This document shows positions 8,651 to 18,613 of a stretch of DNA of 64,000 nucleotides, one piece after another (position 1 is the stretch's first letter; each line of letters opens with the position of its first letter). The stretch lies in assembly GCA_022823625.1 (NCBI GenBank), contig JAJEHQ010000037.1:1-64000 (forward strand). The letters run 5' to 3'. Made by a program: the position numbers and the translations under genes. The DNA is from Gammaproteobacteria bacterium. Lineage in GTDB: Bacteria > Pseudomonadota > Gammaproteobacteria > Arenicellales > JAJDZL01. Under the pieces are notes generated by a model that made no database searches, was not told where the DNA came from, and saw nothing but the letters and a program-made list of their open reading frames with translations.

Positions 8651-9802
8651 ATGGCGATTCATACGTCAAGACGTAACTTTCTGCAAACCACCGGAGCATT
8701 TGCTGCAGCATATGCGATGGGTACCTTTCCGGGCCTTGCGCATGCAGCCCGTGAGAAGGAACTTAACATTTATTGCTGGGAAGGCTACAACTCGGACGAT
8801 GTGTTAGACCCATTTCGAAGAGAGTTTGATGCGACAGTTCGTGCTGAAGGTTTGACCTCAGATCCCGATGCTGTAAATAGACTTCGGGCGGGTGAAACTA
8901 AAATTTGGGACTTGATTAACGTCAACAACCCATGGGCCAGAGAAATGATGTGGCCAGAAGGGTTAATCCTTGATCTGCCGCGAGATCGTTTTGAGCCGTT
9001 CTTCGAGCAAATGATGCCTGCCTTTCATCCTCCGTATTCATGGGCGATGGACAAGACAGGTGAGCATTTGCTGGGCGTAACGCAAAGATTCGGTCCATTT
9101 AATTTTGTTGTCAATACGGACAAAATTTCACGCTCTATGGCAGAGGATCAAGGTTTCAAACTGTTCTTGGACCCAGCTATGAAAGATCGCTATGGCGTTC
9201 TTACTTATGACAACTGGAATATTTACCATATGTGTGTCGCTGCGGATGTCCATCCTTTCAAGGTGCACACACCGGAAGAAATTTCAGCATTCAGCGATAT
9301 GGCACGGCAGATATTCAATGGTGCAAAGATTTTGACCGACGATCTGGTTGCCATGAACCTGGCTCTGATCAACGGCGAAATCGATGCATACTTCACTGGT
9401 GGCACGTATACCGCGTCCCCAGCGCGTTATGACGGATACAGCAATGTTCGCGGCATTACACCAGCTTCTGGTCCGATGGACGGGAAGGGTGGAATTGTCT
9501 GGATTGAATTGACTTCTGTTGTGAACAATCCACAGGTGTCGCCATTGGCAGAGGAATTTCTTGCCTATATCCAGCGTCCGGATGTCAGTAAAAATGTTGC
9601 ATTTGCTGAAGGTACGTATAACCCAGTGACTCAGATGGGTTCCGCTGATGTGCTCGGTGCTTTTGATTCCGATGAACTGGACGCAATTCAATGGGATACA
9701 TTGGAAGAAGAAATGGCCCGTTCAGCAGACTACGACATCAATCCTGACTACGCAGAAATGTATGAGCATTATTCTGCTGCGAAGCGGGAACGGGAAGCCT
9801 AA
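8651..9802 (+). CDS. ABC transporter substrate-binding protein, spermidine/putrescine type, Tat-exported
   Basis: 383 residues from the ATG at 8651, preceded by a strong AAGGAGG. The N terminus is a twin-arginine signal (TSRRNFLQTTGAF, cleavage near AHA). The mature protein begins KELNIYCWEGYNSDDVLDPF, the typical opening of PotD/PotF-like periplasmic polyamine receptors, and keeps the two-lobe family length. Three transporter genes follow in the same direction. The ligand may be a polyamine or related organic amine; the family also includes opine and other receptors. The 180-bp gap upstream should contain the operon promoter. Confidence 0.85.
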   Translation: MAIHTSRRNFLQTTGAFAAAYAMGTFPGLAHAAREKELNIYCWEGYNSDDVLDPFRREFDATVRAEGLTSDPDAVNRLRAGETKIWDLINVNNPWAREMMWPEGLILDLPRDRFEPFFEQMMPAFHPPYSWAMDKTGEHLLGVTQRFGPFNFVVNTDKISRSMAEDQGFKLFLDPAMKDRYGVLTYDNWNIYHMCVAADVHPFKVHTPEEISAFSDMARQIFNGAKILTDDLVAMNLALINGEIDAYFTGGTYTASPARYDGYSNVRGITPASGPMDGKGGIVWIELTSVVNNPQVSPLAEEFLAYIQRPDVSKNVAFAEGTYNPVTQMGSADVLGAFDSDELDAIQWDTLEEEMARSADYDINPDYAEMYEHYSAAKREREA

Positions 9803-9857
9803 TCGATACTTCCACATAATATGCAGACATGGGATCTTTGCATGGAGCCCATAGTGT

Positions 9858-10934
9858 ATGAATGAAGTGCCATTGGGTTTTTTAGAGCTAAGAGGTGTAA
9901 CAAAGCAATTCGGTGAATTTACCGCTCTTGATGATGTAAACCTCAGCATTTCTGAAGGGGAATTTTTCACGCTGGTCGGTCCGTCGGGCAGTGGGAAAAC
10001 CACTCTAATTCGCATACTGGTGGGGATGGATAGCCCCACCAGTGGCGATATTGCTCTCCGAGGGGATGTCATCAATGACGTTCCGGCGAATCGACGTCCG
10101 ACGTGCATGGTGTTCCAGAATCTGGCGCTGTTTCCTCACAAGACTGTGGGACAGAATGTCGAATTCGCCATGAAAATCGCTGGAGTCGCTGCTTCAACGC
10201 GGCGCGAGCGTGCACTTGAGTTGTTAGAGCTTTTGCGCCTGCCAGCCGATTTTTACAGCAAAAGAATCAACCAGTGCTCAGGTGGAGAGCGTCAAAGGAT
10301 TGCACTTGCCCGCGCATTGGCATTCGATCCCGAAATTCTGTTTTTTGATGAACCACTGTCTGCGCTCGACTTTCGTCTACGCAAAACGCTGGAGAAAGAA
10401 CTAAAGGACATCCATCGGGAGACTGGAAAGACATTTGTGTATATCACCCATTCGCTGGAAGAGGCAATGGTGATGAGCGACCGAATCGGGATTCTGAATC
10501 ACGGAAAACTGATTCAAATTGGCAGCCCAGACGACATTTACAACCGACCTCTGAACAAGTTTGTTGCACAGTTCATGGGAGAGGTCAACACTTTGGCTGT
10601 TGATAAAGCGGGAACTGGTAAAGTCAAGGATAGTACGACTGGCAGCATGTACGAGATTACCGAAAGTGGACAGGAGTTTGAATCTGGATTTATGATCATT
10701 CGCCCTGAAGTCATGAAAATTGGTAATGCGGCAGATGCTCTTCCCAATCGGATTCAGGGTGTATTGTTCAACGACTACGCTCTGGGTTCTCGAATACAGT
10801 ATCAGGTTCGAAGCGCTGATGGTGAAAACCACTGGTTGGTTGAAAGACTACAGGATGATCCATTTTCTGGTAACGCAGGCGAGCCCGTAACGATAGGCTG
10901 GCGAGCAGAAGACTCCATTCTGGTTCCTTCCTAA
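9858..10934 (+). CDS. ABC transporter ATPase (PotA-like)
   Basis: 358 residues. Walker A GPSGSGKTT at 41-49, signature CSGGERQRIALARALA, Walker B ILFFDEPLSALD, and the switch histidine in VYITHSLEEA are all intact. The C-terminal ~100 residues form the OB-type regulatory domain (TOBE-like) usual for spermidine/putrescine and Fe(III) importers. It powers uptake through the two permeases encoded next. The start is the ATG at 9858, 55 bp after the receptor gene. Confidence 0.9.
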   Translation: MNEVPLGFLELRGVTKQFGEFTALDDVNLSISEGEFFTLVGPSGSGKTTLIRILVGMDSPTSGDIALRGDVINDVPANRRPTCMVFQNLALFPHKTVGQNVEFAMKIAGVAASTRRERALELLELLRLPADFYSKRINQCSGGERQRIALARALAFDPEILFFDEPLSALDFRLRKTLEKELKDIHRETGKTFVYITHSLEEAMVMSDRIGILNHGKLIQIGSPDDIYNRPLNKFVAQFMGEVNTLAVDKAGTGKVKDSTTGSMYEITESGQEFESGFMIIRPEVMKIGNAADALPNRIQGVLFNDYALGSRIQYQVRSADGENHWLVERLQDDPFSGNAGEPVTIGWRAEDSILVPS

Positions 10935-10978
10935 TATTCAGTCCAATATCCTGATCATCATCAAACCACTTTAGCACC

Positions 10979-11839
10979 ATGAAGTCATTCTCTGACTGGA
11001 TTCGTCAACCAGGTTTGTTGAATGCAGTGCCGGTTGGCTTATTTCTGCTTGTTGGATTTGCAGGACCGTTGGTACTGGTTCTGCTCTACAGCTTCATGCC
11101 GCCGAAAACGTTCACGCTTAATCAGGTCCCGACGTTAGAGAATTACCTGTCAGTTGTAACGCAGAGCTATTACATTTCATTTGGCTGGTCATTGATGCTC
11201 GCAGTCATCACAGTTGCGTTGCTACTGGTCATCACGTATCCCATCGCGTATGGCATGACAAAGTTGTTTAATCGGTGGGCGACACTGATTACGATTCTGG
11301 TCGCATTGCCTCTACTCATTTCGGAAAACATTCGATTGTTTGGCTGGGTTTTGCTTTTGCTGAAAAATGGTGTAATTGATGGCTCTTTACAGTATTTGCT
11401 TGGCGTCTCACTATCCGGCTTGCTCTACACGGTTCCCGCTGTCGTGTTAGGTCTGGTTTATGTCTATCTGCCGTTTATGCTTTTCCCACTGGTTATTGGC
11501 ATGTCGATGGTTCCGGATTCCCTCAAGGAGGCTGCTTCAGATCTGGGTGCGTCCAGGCTGCAGATTTTTTGGGAGGTCGAGTTGCCTCTCTCCATGCCAG
11601 GCATTCTGATTGGCAGTCTGCTGGTCTTTATTCTGTCGCTCGGGTCGTTGGCTGAATCAAAAATTTTGGGTGGTCAAGTCATCGTAATGATTGCTGATGA
11701 CATCGAGTCCGCCTTTACATTTGCGCAGAACTGGCCGAAAGGGTCGGTTTTGTCGGTGTTGCTGATTACTCTATCGTTGGTAATCATATTTTTTCTGTTT
11801 CGCAATATCGATCTTGATCGATTGGTTGGACGACGTTAA
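10979..11839 (+). CDS. ABC transporter permease (PotB-like)
   Basis: 286 residues with about six hydrophobic helices. The cytoplasmic coupling loop KEAASDLGASRLQIFWEVEL matches the EAA motif of binding-protein-dependent permeases. It is the first of two membrane subunits; 3 nt separate it from the second. Size and order (receptor, ATPase, PotB, PotC) match polyamine-type importers. Confidence 0.88.
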   Translation: MKSFSDWIRQPGLLNAVPVGLFLLVGFAGPLVLVLLYSFMPPKTFTLNQVPTLENYLSVVTQSYYISFGWSLMLAVITVALLLVITYPIAYGMTKLFNRWATLITILVALPLLISENIRLFGWVLLLLKNGVIDGSLQYLLGVSLSGLLYTVPAVVLGLVYVYLPFMLFPLVIGMSMVPDSLKEAASDLGASRLQIFWEVELPLSMPGILIGSLLVFILSLGSLAESKILGGQVIVMIADDIESAFTFAQNWPKGSVLSVLLITLSLVIIFFLFRNIDLDRLVGRR

Positions 11840-11842
11840 CTC

Positions 11843-12658
11843 ATGAAATCACTGCTACAACGCAAAGTTGTTCGTGCGCTGATTGTCGTTTGGACACTCA
11901 CAGTGTTGCTGTTTCTGTACATGCCGATGATGGCAGTCGTCATGGCATCGTTCACAAAGCAGCGGTATTTTCGATTTCCGGTGAATGCCTGGGACACTCG
12001 CTGGTACGAGAAGGCATTTGAGTCACTGTCAGTCCGTGATTTATTTTGGACATCGTTCAGCGTTGCACTACTCGTCACAATACTGTCTGTGGTGTTGGCA
12101 TTTTTCGGCGCACTTGCGTTTGCCCGTTATGACTGGAAGGGGAGAAAGATGTATCAGAGAATTATTCTGCTACCCATATTCTTCCCTCAGGCTGTATTAG
12201 GTTTAGCTTTGCTTTTGTGGTTTTCATCGCTCGGGATCACAACAAGTTGGCACACAGCGGTATTTGCGCACATGATCTGGATATTGCCCATTGTTACGCT
12301 GATTATGTCCATCCAGGTGTATAGCTTTGATCCAGTCTGGGAAGAGGCAGCCTATGATCTTGGTGCTTCTCGCTTACAGGTATTGAGGGAAATTACATTG
12401 CCAATTTTGTCGCCTGGCATCATTTCAGGCGCAGTTTTTGCATTTTTACTGTCCTGGGGCAACTTTCCACTTTCTCTGTTCACCACAGGAGCTGATCAAA
12501 CTATCCCTGAGTGGCTCTACTCAAAAATGGTGTCAGGCTACACACCGATGGTTCCGACTCTCGGTTCTTTAACCATGGGTGGCGCGGCAGGATTCCTGCT
12601 GATCGCGTTTCTGATTGTTCTGGCTGTTAGAAGATTGAGGGCTGGCAAGCCAGATTGA
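11843..12658 (+). CDS. ABC transporter permease (PotC-like)
   Basis: 271 residues, six predicted membrane helices, EAA loop at EEAAYDLGASRLQVLREITL. Starts at the ATG right after the PotB-like stop, so the two are translationally coupled. Last gene of the importer operon; no obvious hairpin terminator was found in the 180 bp before the convergent regulator gene. Confidence 0.88.
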   Translation: MKSLLQRKVVRALIVVWTLTVLLFLYMPMMAVVMASFTKQRYFRFPVNAWDTRWYEKAFESLSVRDLFWTSFSVALLVTILSVVLAFFGALAFARYDWKGRKMYQRIILLPIFFPQAVLGLALLLWFSSLGITTSWHTAVFAHMIWILPIVTLIMSIQVYSFDPVWEEAAYDLGASRLQVLREITLPILSPGIISGAVFAFLLSWGNFPLSLFTTGADQTIPEWLYSKMVSGYTPMVPTLGSLTMGGAAGFLLIAFLIVLAVRRLRAGKPD

Positions 12659-12841
12659 GTGCAGAATTAAGATTGCTCAGAGATTTCAGCATCACACCAT
12701 CGACACTACACACCTTGAAGAATGGAGGTCAATCTTTTGGATTGAGTCCGTTTAAGAATGAACACTTGAAATTCATTCCTGTAGCCGAAGTAGGGTAGCC
12801 ATCATGGCGTCCAAAAATTTAGCTTGGCTGAGCGAATCAGC

Positions 12842-13924
12842 TTAAGAATCCAGATTTCGACCTCGAAAATCTCGCGGCGATAGTCCAGTCCAGCGACGAA
12901 ATGCGCGGCTAAATGCGCTGAGTTCGGAATATCCAAGCAGATATGCAATTTCAGACAGAGAAAGATTTCGTTGTTTGAAGTACATCTCTGCCAGACTTTT
13001 ACGGACTTCCTCAACGAGTTCGGTATATGAGAGGCCTTCCCAGGCAAGGTTTCGCTGAATTGCACTCGTGCTCATATATAGGCTTTCTGCAATCGACTCC
13101 AGCGAAGGATAACCATCTGACAGCTTGATCCGAATTAGATTCCGAATCTTGTCAGTCAGATTCTGATTCATTGGCGTGTTGGAATGCAAAGACTCGAGAC
13201 ACGCTCTTGTAATCGCCATCAGCTTCAAATCCGCCTTGGGCATTGATTTCTCAAGTATCGTCGGATTGAAAACTATTGCATTGATTTTCTGGTTAAAGAA
13301 TACCGGTGCGTCGAATGCTTTTTCGTGCTCTTTGCTGTTTTCAGGTTTTGGATGCTCAAAGTAGACTTCTTCAGGATGCCAATCTTTTCCCATACATTCG
13401 CGGATCAGATTGAAAAACATTCCAAGCGATAACTCAGCGTCCTGTCTGCGCTGAACAATGTTCGGGTCTCGAACCTGGTACGCAAGTTGATAGGAATTGC
13501 TATTCGAGGCAGTCAGCCTCAGCATTGAGCACTGCTGGTGATACCGAAACAAGTCAATCAGATTGTCCAGAGCATTTCCCAGAGTGGGGGAGGATATCGC
13601 CGCATAACCCCAGAGTCCTAAATCATCGGGCTGGAACTGGTTACCGAACCACAAACCGAAATTGTCGTTTTGCGTATTGTCTGATGCTGATTCAAAAAGG
13701 CCGCAAAATGACTTCAGGCACATTCCGATCATCGGATTGCCGATACAGTTGGGATCGACTCCGGCTTCACCAAAGACACGGTCGACATCACCGCCGTGAG
13801 AATTGATAAATTGATCAACACCAGTTGCAGCCGGTGCCAGAACATGTGGCACCGGTTCGGGATTTTGATCTCCCGTTGGCTTTGGACTGTAACTGTGTAG
13901 TCCTGATTCGAATGTGATGCTCAT
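12842..13924 (-). CDS. AraC-family transcriptional regulator (OruR/ArgR-like layout)
   Basis: 360 residues. The N-terminal ~230 residues resemble the arabinose-binding-like effector domain of OruR-type regulators. The last ~100 residues are the AraC double helix-turn-helix (PSLESIAESLYMSTSAIQRN for the first, SLSEIAYLLGYSELSAFSRA for the second, then FRRWTGLSPRDFR). Members of this subgroup often sense amino acids or amines. It converges on the polyamine-type transporter operon, so control of that operon is plausible but unproven. Confidence 0.85.
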   Translation of the reverse strand: MSITFESGLHSYSPKPTGDQNPEPVPHVLAPAATGVDQFINSHGGDVDRVFGEAGVDPNCIGNPMIGMCLKSFCGLFESASDNTQNDNFGLWFGNQFQPDDLGLWGYAAISSPTLGNALDNLIDLFRYHQQCSMLRLTASNSNSYQLAYQVRDPNIVQRRQDAELSLGMFFNLIRECMGKDWHPEEVYFEHPKPENSKEHEKAFDAPVFFNQKINAIVFNPTILEKSMPKADLKLMAITRACLESLHSNTPMNQNLTDKIRNLIRIKLSDGYPSLESIAESLYMSTSAIQRNLAWEGLSYTELVEEVRKSLAEMYFKQRNLSLSEIAYLLGYSELSAFSRAFRRWTGLSPRDFRGRNLDS

Positions 13925-14024
13925 TCTTGCAAGCCTTAGCTCGGGGTTGTAACCGAAAGCATCGAAAAGAATGCACTAAATTAAACGCTATTTCAAGTTT
14001 TTTTTCACATTCTCTTGAAAATAT

Positions 14025-14564
14025 TTACTTTTCGGATTTAAATTTGCGATTGACACGGCAAAATTCAAGAAACCTTTTGAATGATTGTTGATCGTCAGCC
14101 GAAAACTCAAACTGTCCTTGAACTTCCATCTCATTGAGATAGTAGGAAAGCTTGCTGATGTGGTCCGCGTCAGTCATATTTTGGTAGATCCATCCAGGAA
14201 CTGAATCAATTGACTCCGAAAATCCTGTGCGTACTTTAGAAACTTTGGTGTGATCAACTCCTTGCGCGACACGTCCTAGATTGTCTTCAAATCGGTAATT
14301 CGTCACTTCATTATTGACCGTAGCGTGTCCAAGAGACAAAGACAGGTTTCCCAGAAAACAGTGAAAAATCAGTGTAGACAGCTGATTCATCTGCTGCCAT
14401 CCGCTGGTGCCTACACAACGCAGTACCGTCGCACCTGATGTTCGGACATCGCAATTGCTGGACTCATAAAGAATGGAATGACCCTGCCAGGTTTGTGCCA
14501 TGGAAACCTGTGAGAAGCCAATGAAAAGTACACCGATGAACAAAAGAAGTGATTTATTTTTCAT
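14025..14564 (-). CDS. Secreted protein of unknown function
   Basis: 179 residues with a clear Sec signal peptide (MKNKSLLLFIGVLFIGFSQV, cleavage near SMAQ). The mature part contains four cysteines (NCD, LRCVG, FHCFL, FCRV) that could form disulfides, and no recognised domain. It stands alone between the AraC gene and unassigned DNA. Real gene status is supported by the signal peptide and length, but no Shine-Dalgarno is obvious. Confidence 0.6.
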   Translation of the reverse strand: MKNKSLLLFIGVLFIGFSQVSMAQTWQGHSILYESSNCDVRTSGATVLRCVGTSGWQQMNQLSTLIFHCFLGNLSLSLGHATVNNEVTNYRFEDNLGRVAQGVDHTKVSKVRTGFSESIDSVPGWIYQNMTDADHISKLSYYLNEMEVQGQFEFSADDQQSFKRFLEFCRVNRKFKSEK

Positions 14565-15093
14565 GAGATGATTCTAAGATTAGTACGACATCCTTTTGTA
14601 CTTTGGCATTCCGTTGAAATCAATTTTGCTCCATTATTCACAGATTTCGTTATGGCTTCAACGATTTTTATCGGTTTTTCACTTTGAGCGTCTTGATTCG
14701 ACTCTTGATATTCTCAAAAGGACTGTCATTGACACCATAGACCACCGAATTGATAACACCCCAAAGCACAGCGTTATTTACAAGGTAGTTTGCGACAGCG
14801 AAGTTGACTATCCCGTTTTGGTTGATGGCGCCGAATGCTGTCAACTCAAAATGTCTGTGGAATCTATGTATTCTTAGAGTATCTTGTAGGGATTAACGAC
14901 ACAAGCTCAGAAGAGCCGAAGAATTTGTTGCGTAGTATGGAAAGATTTTTAACCCTGATGAAATTGACGAGGTCGAAGTCAATCTGAATCTCATGAGTCT
15001 ATACCATTCGTTGATGAGCGGCGAGAGACGAAGATATCTACTAGATTGAGGTACCGTCATTTTACAAATACTCATTCTTCAGACTACCTCGAA
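14565..15093. other. Intergenic stretch without recognisable gene
   Basis: AT-rich DNA between the secreted orphan and the end of the DUF3226 gene. A plus-strand open frame at 14596-14877 lacks a ribosome site and any recognisable motif, and was not accepted. Confidence 0.4.
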
Positions 15094-15735
15094 TTATTGA
15101 TAAAGTAACTTTAACCAAGCAACAAACTGTTGAGTAAGGCGCCCATTTATATCTAAGTCACCTCGATTAATGGCAAAACCGATACGGCCTGGAAGTTCTT
15201 GGGCTGCCAGCCAGGCAAAAAGTTCAGCCCTTTGCTTCTTGCTATCTTTAAATCTTCGAATGTCTGTAGGAATTCCATCAATATAGATCTGAGCAAGGGG
15301 CCAAATAGCGTCTTCGTTGGGTATCATCTGTATGACAAAATCTTCTAATTCACCGTTGGATCGATTATCCGGCATTAACCATATTCCAATACGAGGGTAT
15401 CGCTCACTTGACTTGATGATGGTTCCACCAATTTTCGGCTTTTGAGGAATATTTGTATCCACTACACCGTTCAGAACTTGTCTAATTTCTGTCCAACGCT
15501 TTAGAAGATCGTCATTTCCATCAAGAATTATTCCAAGAGCTTCGCGGCCTGGAGCTTTAATTTCTACAGGAATAGCTTTGAGCACATCGGGGTATCCAGC
15601 ATGAGCTGTTATAGAAACTGACAAATTTGCATCGAAGTTATTTTTGAAGATACTTTTCAGAAAATGCTTATCGTCTTCTCCTTCAACAAGCATAGCGAAA
15701 TTCGCCTCATCTGGATGAGGGTGCATGAGAACCAA
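15094..15735 (-). CDS. DUF3226 protein with TOPRIM-like acidic motifs (putative nuclease subunit)
   Basis: 213 residues. Family hallmarks are AMLVEGEDDKHFLKSIF at the N terminus (TOPRIM glutamate), ALGIILDGNDDLLKRW (DxD-like), and PRIGIWLMPDNRSNGELEDF. TOPRIM domains use such acids to bind Mg2+ for nucleic acid cleavage. Its start lies 5 nt after the stop of an AAA ATPase gene, so the two form an operon. The arrangement, a separate OLD-like ATPase and TOPRIM protein, resembles two-gene anti-phage systems such as PARIS. The nuclease role here is inferred from motifs and partner. Confidence 0.75.
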   Translation of the reverse strand: MVLMHPHPDEANFAMLVEGEDDKHFLKSIFKNNFDANLSVSITAHAGYPDVLKAIPVEIKAPGREALGIILDGNDDLLKRWTEIRQVLNGVVDTNIPQKPKIGGTIIKSSERYPRIGIWLMPDNRSNGELEDFVIQMIPNEDAIWPLAQIYIDGIPTDIRRFKDSKKQRAELFAWLAAQELPGRIGFAINRGDLDINGRLTQQFVAWLKLLYQ

Positions 15736-15740
15736 CCAAA

Positions 15741-16895
15741 TTATCGGACTTCAATTCCATATTCGGCTGCTGCTTGAATTTCATTCTTAGTGTATGGAAC
15801 TGCAAATGTTTCCTCCGCCTCTTTTTCAACTCGAACTAAAGTACCATCAAATTTCTCCGAATCTAGCAATGCTTGTGCAAAACCTCGAACACAGTCCCAG
15901 CTATGTGTTGTAGCTAGAACCTGAACATTGAGTTCCTGCGCTGTTTGCAATATCAATTTCCAGAACATTTTTTGTATAGAATAGTGGATTCCATTTTCTG
16001 CTTCATCAACAACCAGAAATCCATCTTTACTGTTAGCTAACGCCACTGCGAAAGTGAAAAGACGGAACGCACCATCACCAAGACTTACAAGAGGTATGGG
16101 ATGAGAATTTCCCCTAACCTTTACCAATATTCTTCTATCTGAGTCTACTCCACGAGCACGAATTCCATTACCCACTACGGCAATTCGCTCCACATGAATG
16201 TCAAGAATCTCCCTAAATGCGCGAACTGTACGATCTTCGTCATCTGTCAGTGCAATCTCATCCCAAATTTTCGCGACATAATCACTACCCAATAGCCCTG
16301 GACCTAAGTTCAGACAGCGAATAGTATTGGATCGCTTTGTTGAGGCTCCTCTATCAAGCCCTATTCCTGAAAAATAATGGTGTGGTCTACGATGAGTGAA
16401 CAGCCTAGAGTTGGCACGCATTCTCCATGGAAGCCTATGTAGCACACCATTTCGGAATAAAACTGTAATTTCTCTAAGGTCATCTTCTTCGACTTCTTCT
16501 GCATCAATATTTAGCCGCTTCGAAGCTTCAATGGAAGTCATCATGGTTGCTTTGATCTTGAGTTGGTTCCCTCTGCTAGTCGGACCGATAGAAAAATTTT
16601 TATTTTGCTCAATGTTTCGTCCATTAAACAGAGTGAGGAAATCAGTTACGGAAAATTCATCACCATCGTTACTAGTTAGAGTTGTGATTTCGTCTCTCTT
16701 ACCCAACACTTCTGAAAGAACACTGGGGTGCCCGCGTTGCGCATACATCCTAACTGCTTCAAGAATTGTTGTTTTCCCAACACCGTTCTTACCGGTTATC
16801 AGCGATACTCGACTGAGTCGCGGTATTGATAATTCTCGAATACCTCTAAAGCCTTTTATTGAAAGGCTTGAAAGATGTAAATTACTACTTGGCAT
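15741..16895 (-). CDS. AAA/ABC-type ATPase, OLD/AriA-like, partner of the DUF3226 protein
   Basis: 384 residues. Walker A GKNGVGKTT at 35-43, an ABC-like signature VSLGDGAFRL, Walker B FLVVDEAENGIH and switch histidine ATTHSWD are present, so ATP hydrolysis and head-to-tail dimerisation are likely. The N terminus LSIKGFRGIRELSI is typical of AAA_15/AAA_21 (SMC/RecF-like) ATPases of the OLD family. Being shorter than full OLD proteins, it lacks a fused TOPRIM domain; that activity appears to be encoded by the downstream gene. Neighbouring HipBA and an IS remnant make this region look like a small defence/accessory island. Confidence 0.8.
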   Translation of the reverse strand: MPSSNLHLSSLSIKGFRGIRELSIPRLSRVSLITGKNGVGKTTILEAVRMYAQRGHPSVLSEVLGKRDEITTLTSNDGDEFSVTDFLTLFNGRNIEQNKNFSIGPTSRGNQLKIKATMMTSIEASKRLNIDAEEVEEDDLREITVLFRNGVLHRLPWRMRANSRLFTHRRPHHYFSGIGLDRGASTKRSNTIRCLNLGPGLLGSDYVAKIWDEIALTDDEDRTVRAFREILDIHVERIAVVGNGIRARGVDSDRRILVKVRGNSHPIPLVSLGDGAFRLFTFAVALANSKDGFLVVDEAENGIHYSIQKMFWKLILQTAQELNVQVLATTHSWDCVRGFAQALLDSEKFDGTLVRVEKEAEETFAVPYTKNEIQAAAEYGIEVR

Positions 16896-17284
16896 GATTT
16901 AGGTAATGTAGAGAATCTCAGACGGTTCGATGGAATATTGCGAAAACACAGAAGCAGTTTGTTTGAAGATTTTAACCATTTCCGTAATGACACACAAATG
17001 TCAATACTACAAACATACTATTGCTACGAAAAATTCTATTTTGTTTTTGTGAAATTTCCAAACCATAATTTTGAATTCAAATCTATAAATCGAGGTTGGA
17101 AATGGAATGTCCTTGAATATTAATTTGATTTTGTGTTTCTAATAGGTTTCCAATTCGCATGTCGGGGACACCATCGCCGAAGAAACAAATTACACCAGAA
17201 TTTGTACTTTTAGTTTCGAATCGTGAGAACTCCAAATACGATGCGGACATTGGCCATCAATCTCAATATTCGCTGTGTGGTTTG
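16896..17284. other. AT-rich intergenic region, no gene recognised
   Basis: About 390 bp, very AT-rich, between the start of the AAA ATPase gene and the end of hipA. The part nearest 16896 should hold the promoter of the ATPase/DUF3226 operon. No repeat or coding signal stood out. Confidence 0.5.
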
Positions 17285-18613
17285 TTAATCATTTGTACAC
17301 GGTCGGATATGGTCAGCTTCAATTATTGCGAATCGCTTCATCAAACCATCTAAAATCGGCTCGCTTGTTGAATCCGGTACTCCAGTTTTAGCTGCGAGTG
17401 CTTCTGCTTTAGCGACTGCTTTGTCCTTTTGCTCAATCAGTTCAGACAGGATGTCGTCCGTGTCCTGTGCGTGCATACCTGCTTTCTTACCTGACTGGCG
17501 AAAGTGTTGAGGATGAATTTGGCTCAAGCGATAGTACTTCCTATCACCGAACGACATAGCCATTTTCGTCTTTTGTATCGAGAATTCTGGGTATGGAGCT
17601 ACCGACATCACATCGTATAGCGGTGCCAATCGATAACCTGCCGGTGCCAGAAAGATAGAAAAGTTTTTAGCATGACCATCGACAGCGGCTAATAGCCAAA
17701 ACAATATTTGTGACTTCAGAAAAGTCCGTCGATCCTCGTACGGAGCAATTGTGCTATTGAGGAGTTTGAAAATTTCATTCATACCGGGACCTCCATCGCT
17801 TTGGTATTTTTGATTTGGAGGGAAACCCAAGGCTTGACATATATCTTCCTGCGGTAACCGGTAAAGTACATTCTGCCGCCACACTCGGTCAAATCGCTTC
17901 ACTACGATCACAGGCTTGTCCTCAAAATGATGCACATCGGCTTTTGCGGCTTCAAGTCCAAAGGTACGGCAAAGCGTCAGGCATAACCATTCATTCCAAG
18001 GGGAATCGGAAAAATCTGCGCCAGTCGGACTTTCCTTGATCGCGGGTTTAAAAATGTGAGAGGTTGGAGTCGAACCGAGCGGCAACTGCCATTGATTGTC
18101 AACCCAAATAAAGGCTGTCTTTTCTTGTATACCAGCGATCGAAATACGAAATTCATTTTCATCAAGTTGAAGTGCTAGCGGATTATTGTGCAGAGAAGCT
18201 AATCGAGAAATGATCTCGTTTTCGTTCACTGGTCGATAACTCATTTTTGTCAGATTGCCCGGACCGTGGCCTTCCGGTAGAAATCTGAGCGCTCCAACAC
18301 AATCCCGTCCGATGACAGCAAGCAAATCAAAAGTGTCAGTACTCTCGGCCTGTTTCTGCGTCGCGATCTTTTGTCGCATAGCATGACTATCCGGCAAAAG
18401 CCCGTCAAAATAGTGAAGCGCATTGCCGCCAGACCAGACTCGGTCTGACAGCGGCATCGATAAAGATATGGAAAATGCAAGTTTTGACGACAGCCACTGC
18501 AGGTCGTAGCGAAATGAAACAGTACCGTTTGGAATACGGATCAACTGCCCGACTCTACTATTACCGATGTATACATCTAAAACGCGTTTTTGACGTTTTC
18601 GACCCAAGTTCAA
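17285..18613 (-). CDS. hipA: HipA-type serine/threonine kinase toxin
   Basis: 442 residues, the family's full length. The N-terminal ~110 residues are the HipA N1/coupling domain (VLDVYIGNSRVGQLIRI, ISLSMPLSDRVWSG, ALHYFDGLLPDS). The kinase core follows, with the catalytic loop AAVDGHAKNFSIFL and metal-binding RLAPLYDVMSV. E. coli HipA phosphorylates glutamyl-tRNA synthetase and halts growth; this homologue keeps the catalytic residues, but its target is unknown. It overlaps the end of hipB by 4 bp, so the pair is co-translated. Confidence 0.92.
   Translation of the reverse strand: MNLGRKRQKRVLDVYIGNSRVGQLIRIPNGTVSFRYDLQWLSSKLAFSISLSMPLSDRVWSGGNALHYFDGLLPDSHAMRQKIATQKQAESTDTFDLLAVIGRDCVGALRFLPEGHGPGNLTKMSYRPVNENEIISRLASLHNNPLALQLDENEFRISIAGIQEKTAFIWVDNQWQLPLGSTPTSHIFKPAIKESPTGADFSDSPWNEWLCLTLCRTFGLEAAKADVHHFEDKPVIVVKRFDRVWRQNVLYRLPQEDICQALGFPPNQKYQSDGGPGMNEIFKLLNSTIAPYEDRRTFLKSQILFWLLAAVDGHAKNFSIFLAPAGYRLAPLYDVMSVAPYPEFSIQKTKMAMSFGDRKYYRLSQIHPQHFRQSGKKAGMHAQDTDDILSELIEQKDKAVAKAEALAAKTGVPDSTSEPILDGLMKRFAIIEADHIRPCTND

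Noticed and set aside
14596..14877. Plus-strand 93-codon open frame
   Set aside because: No ribosome site, no motif and unusual composition; treated as chance.
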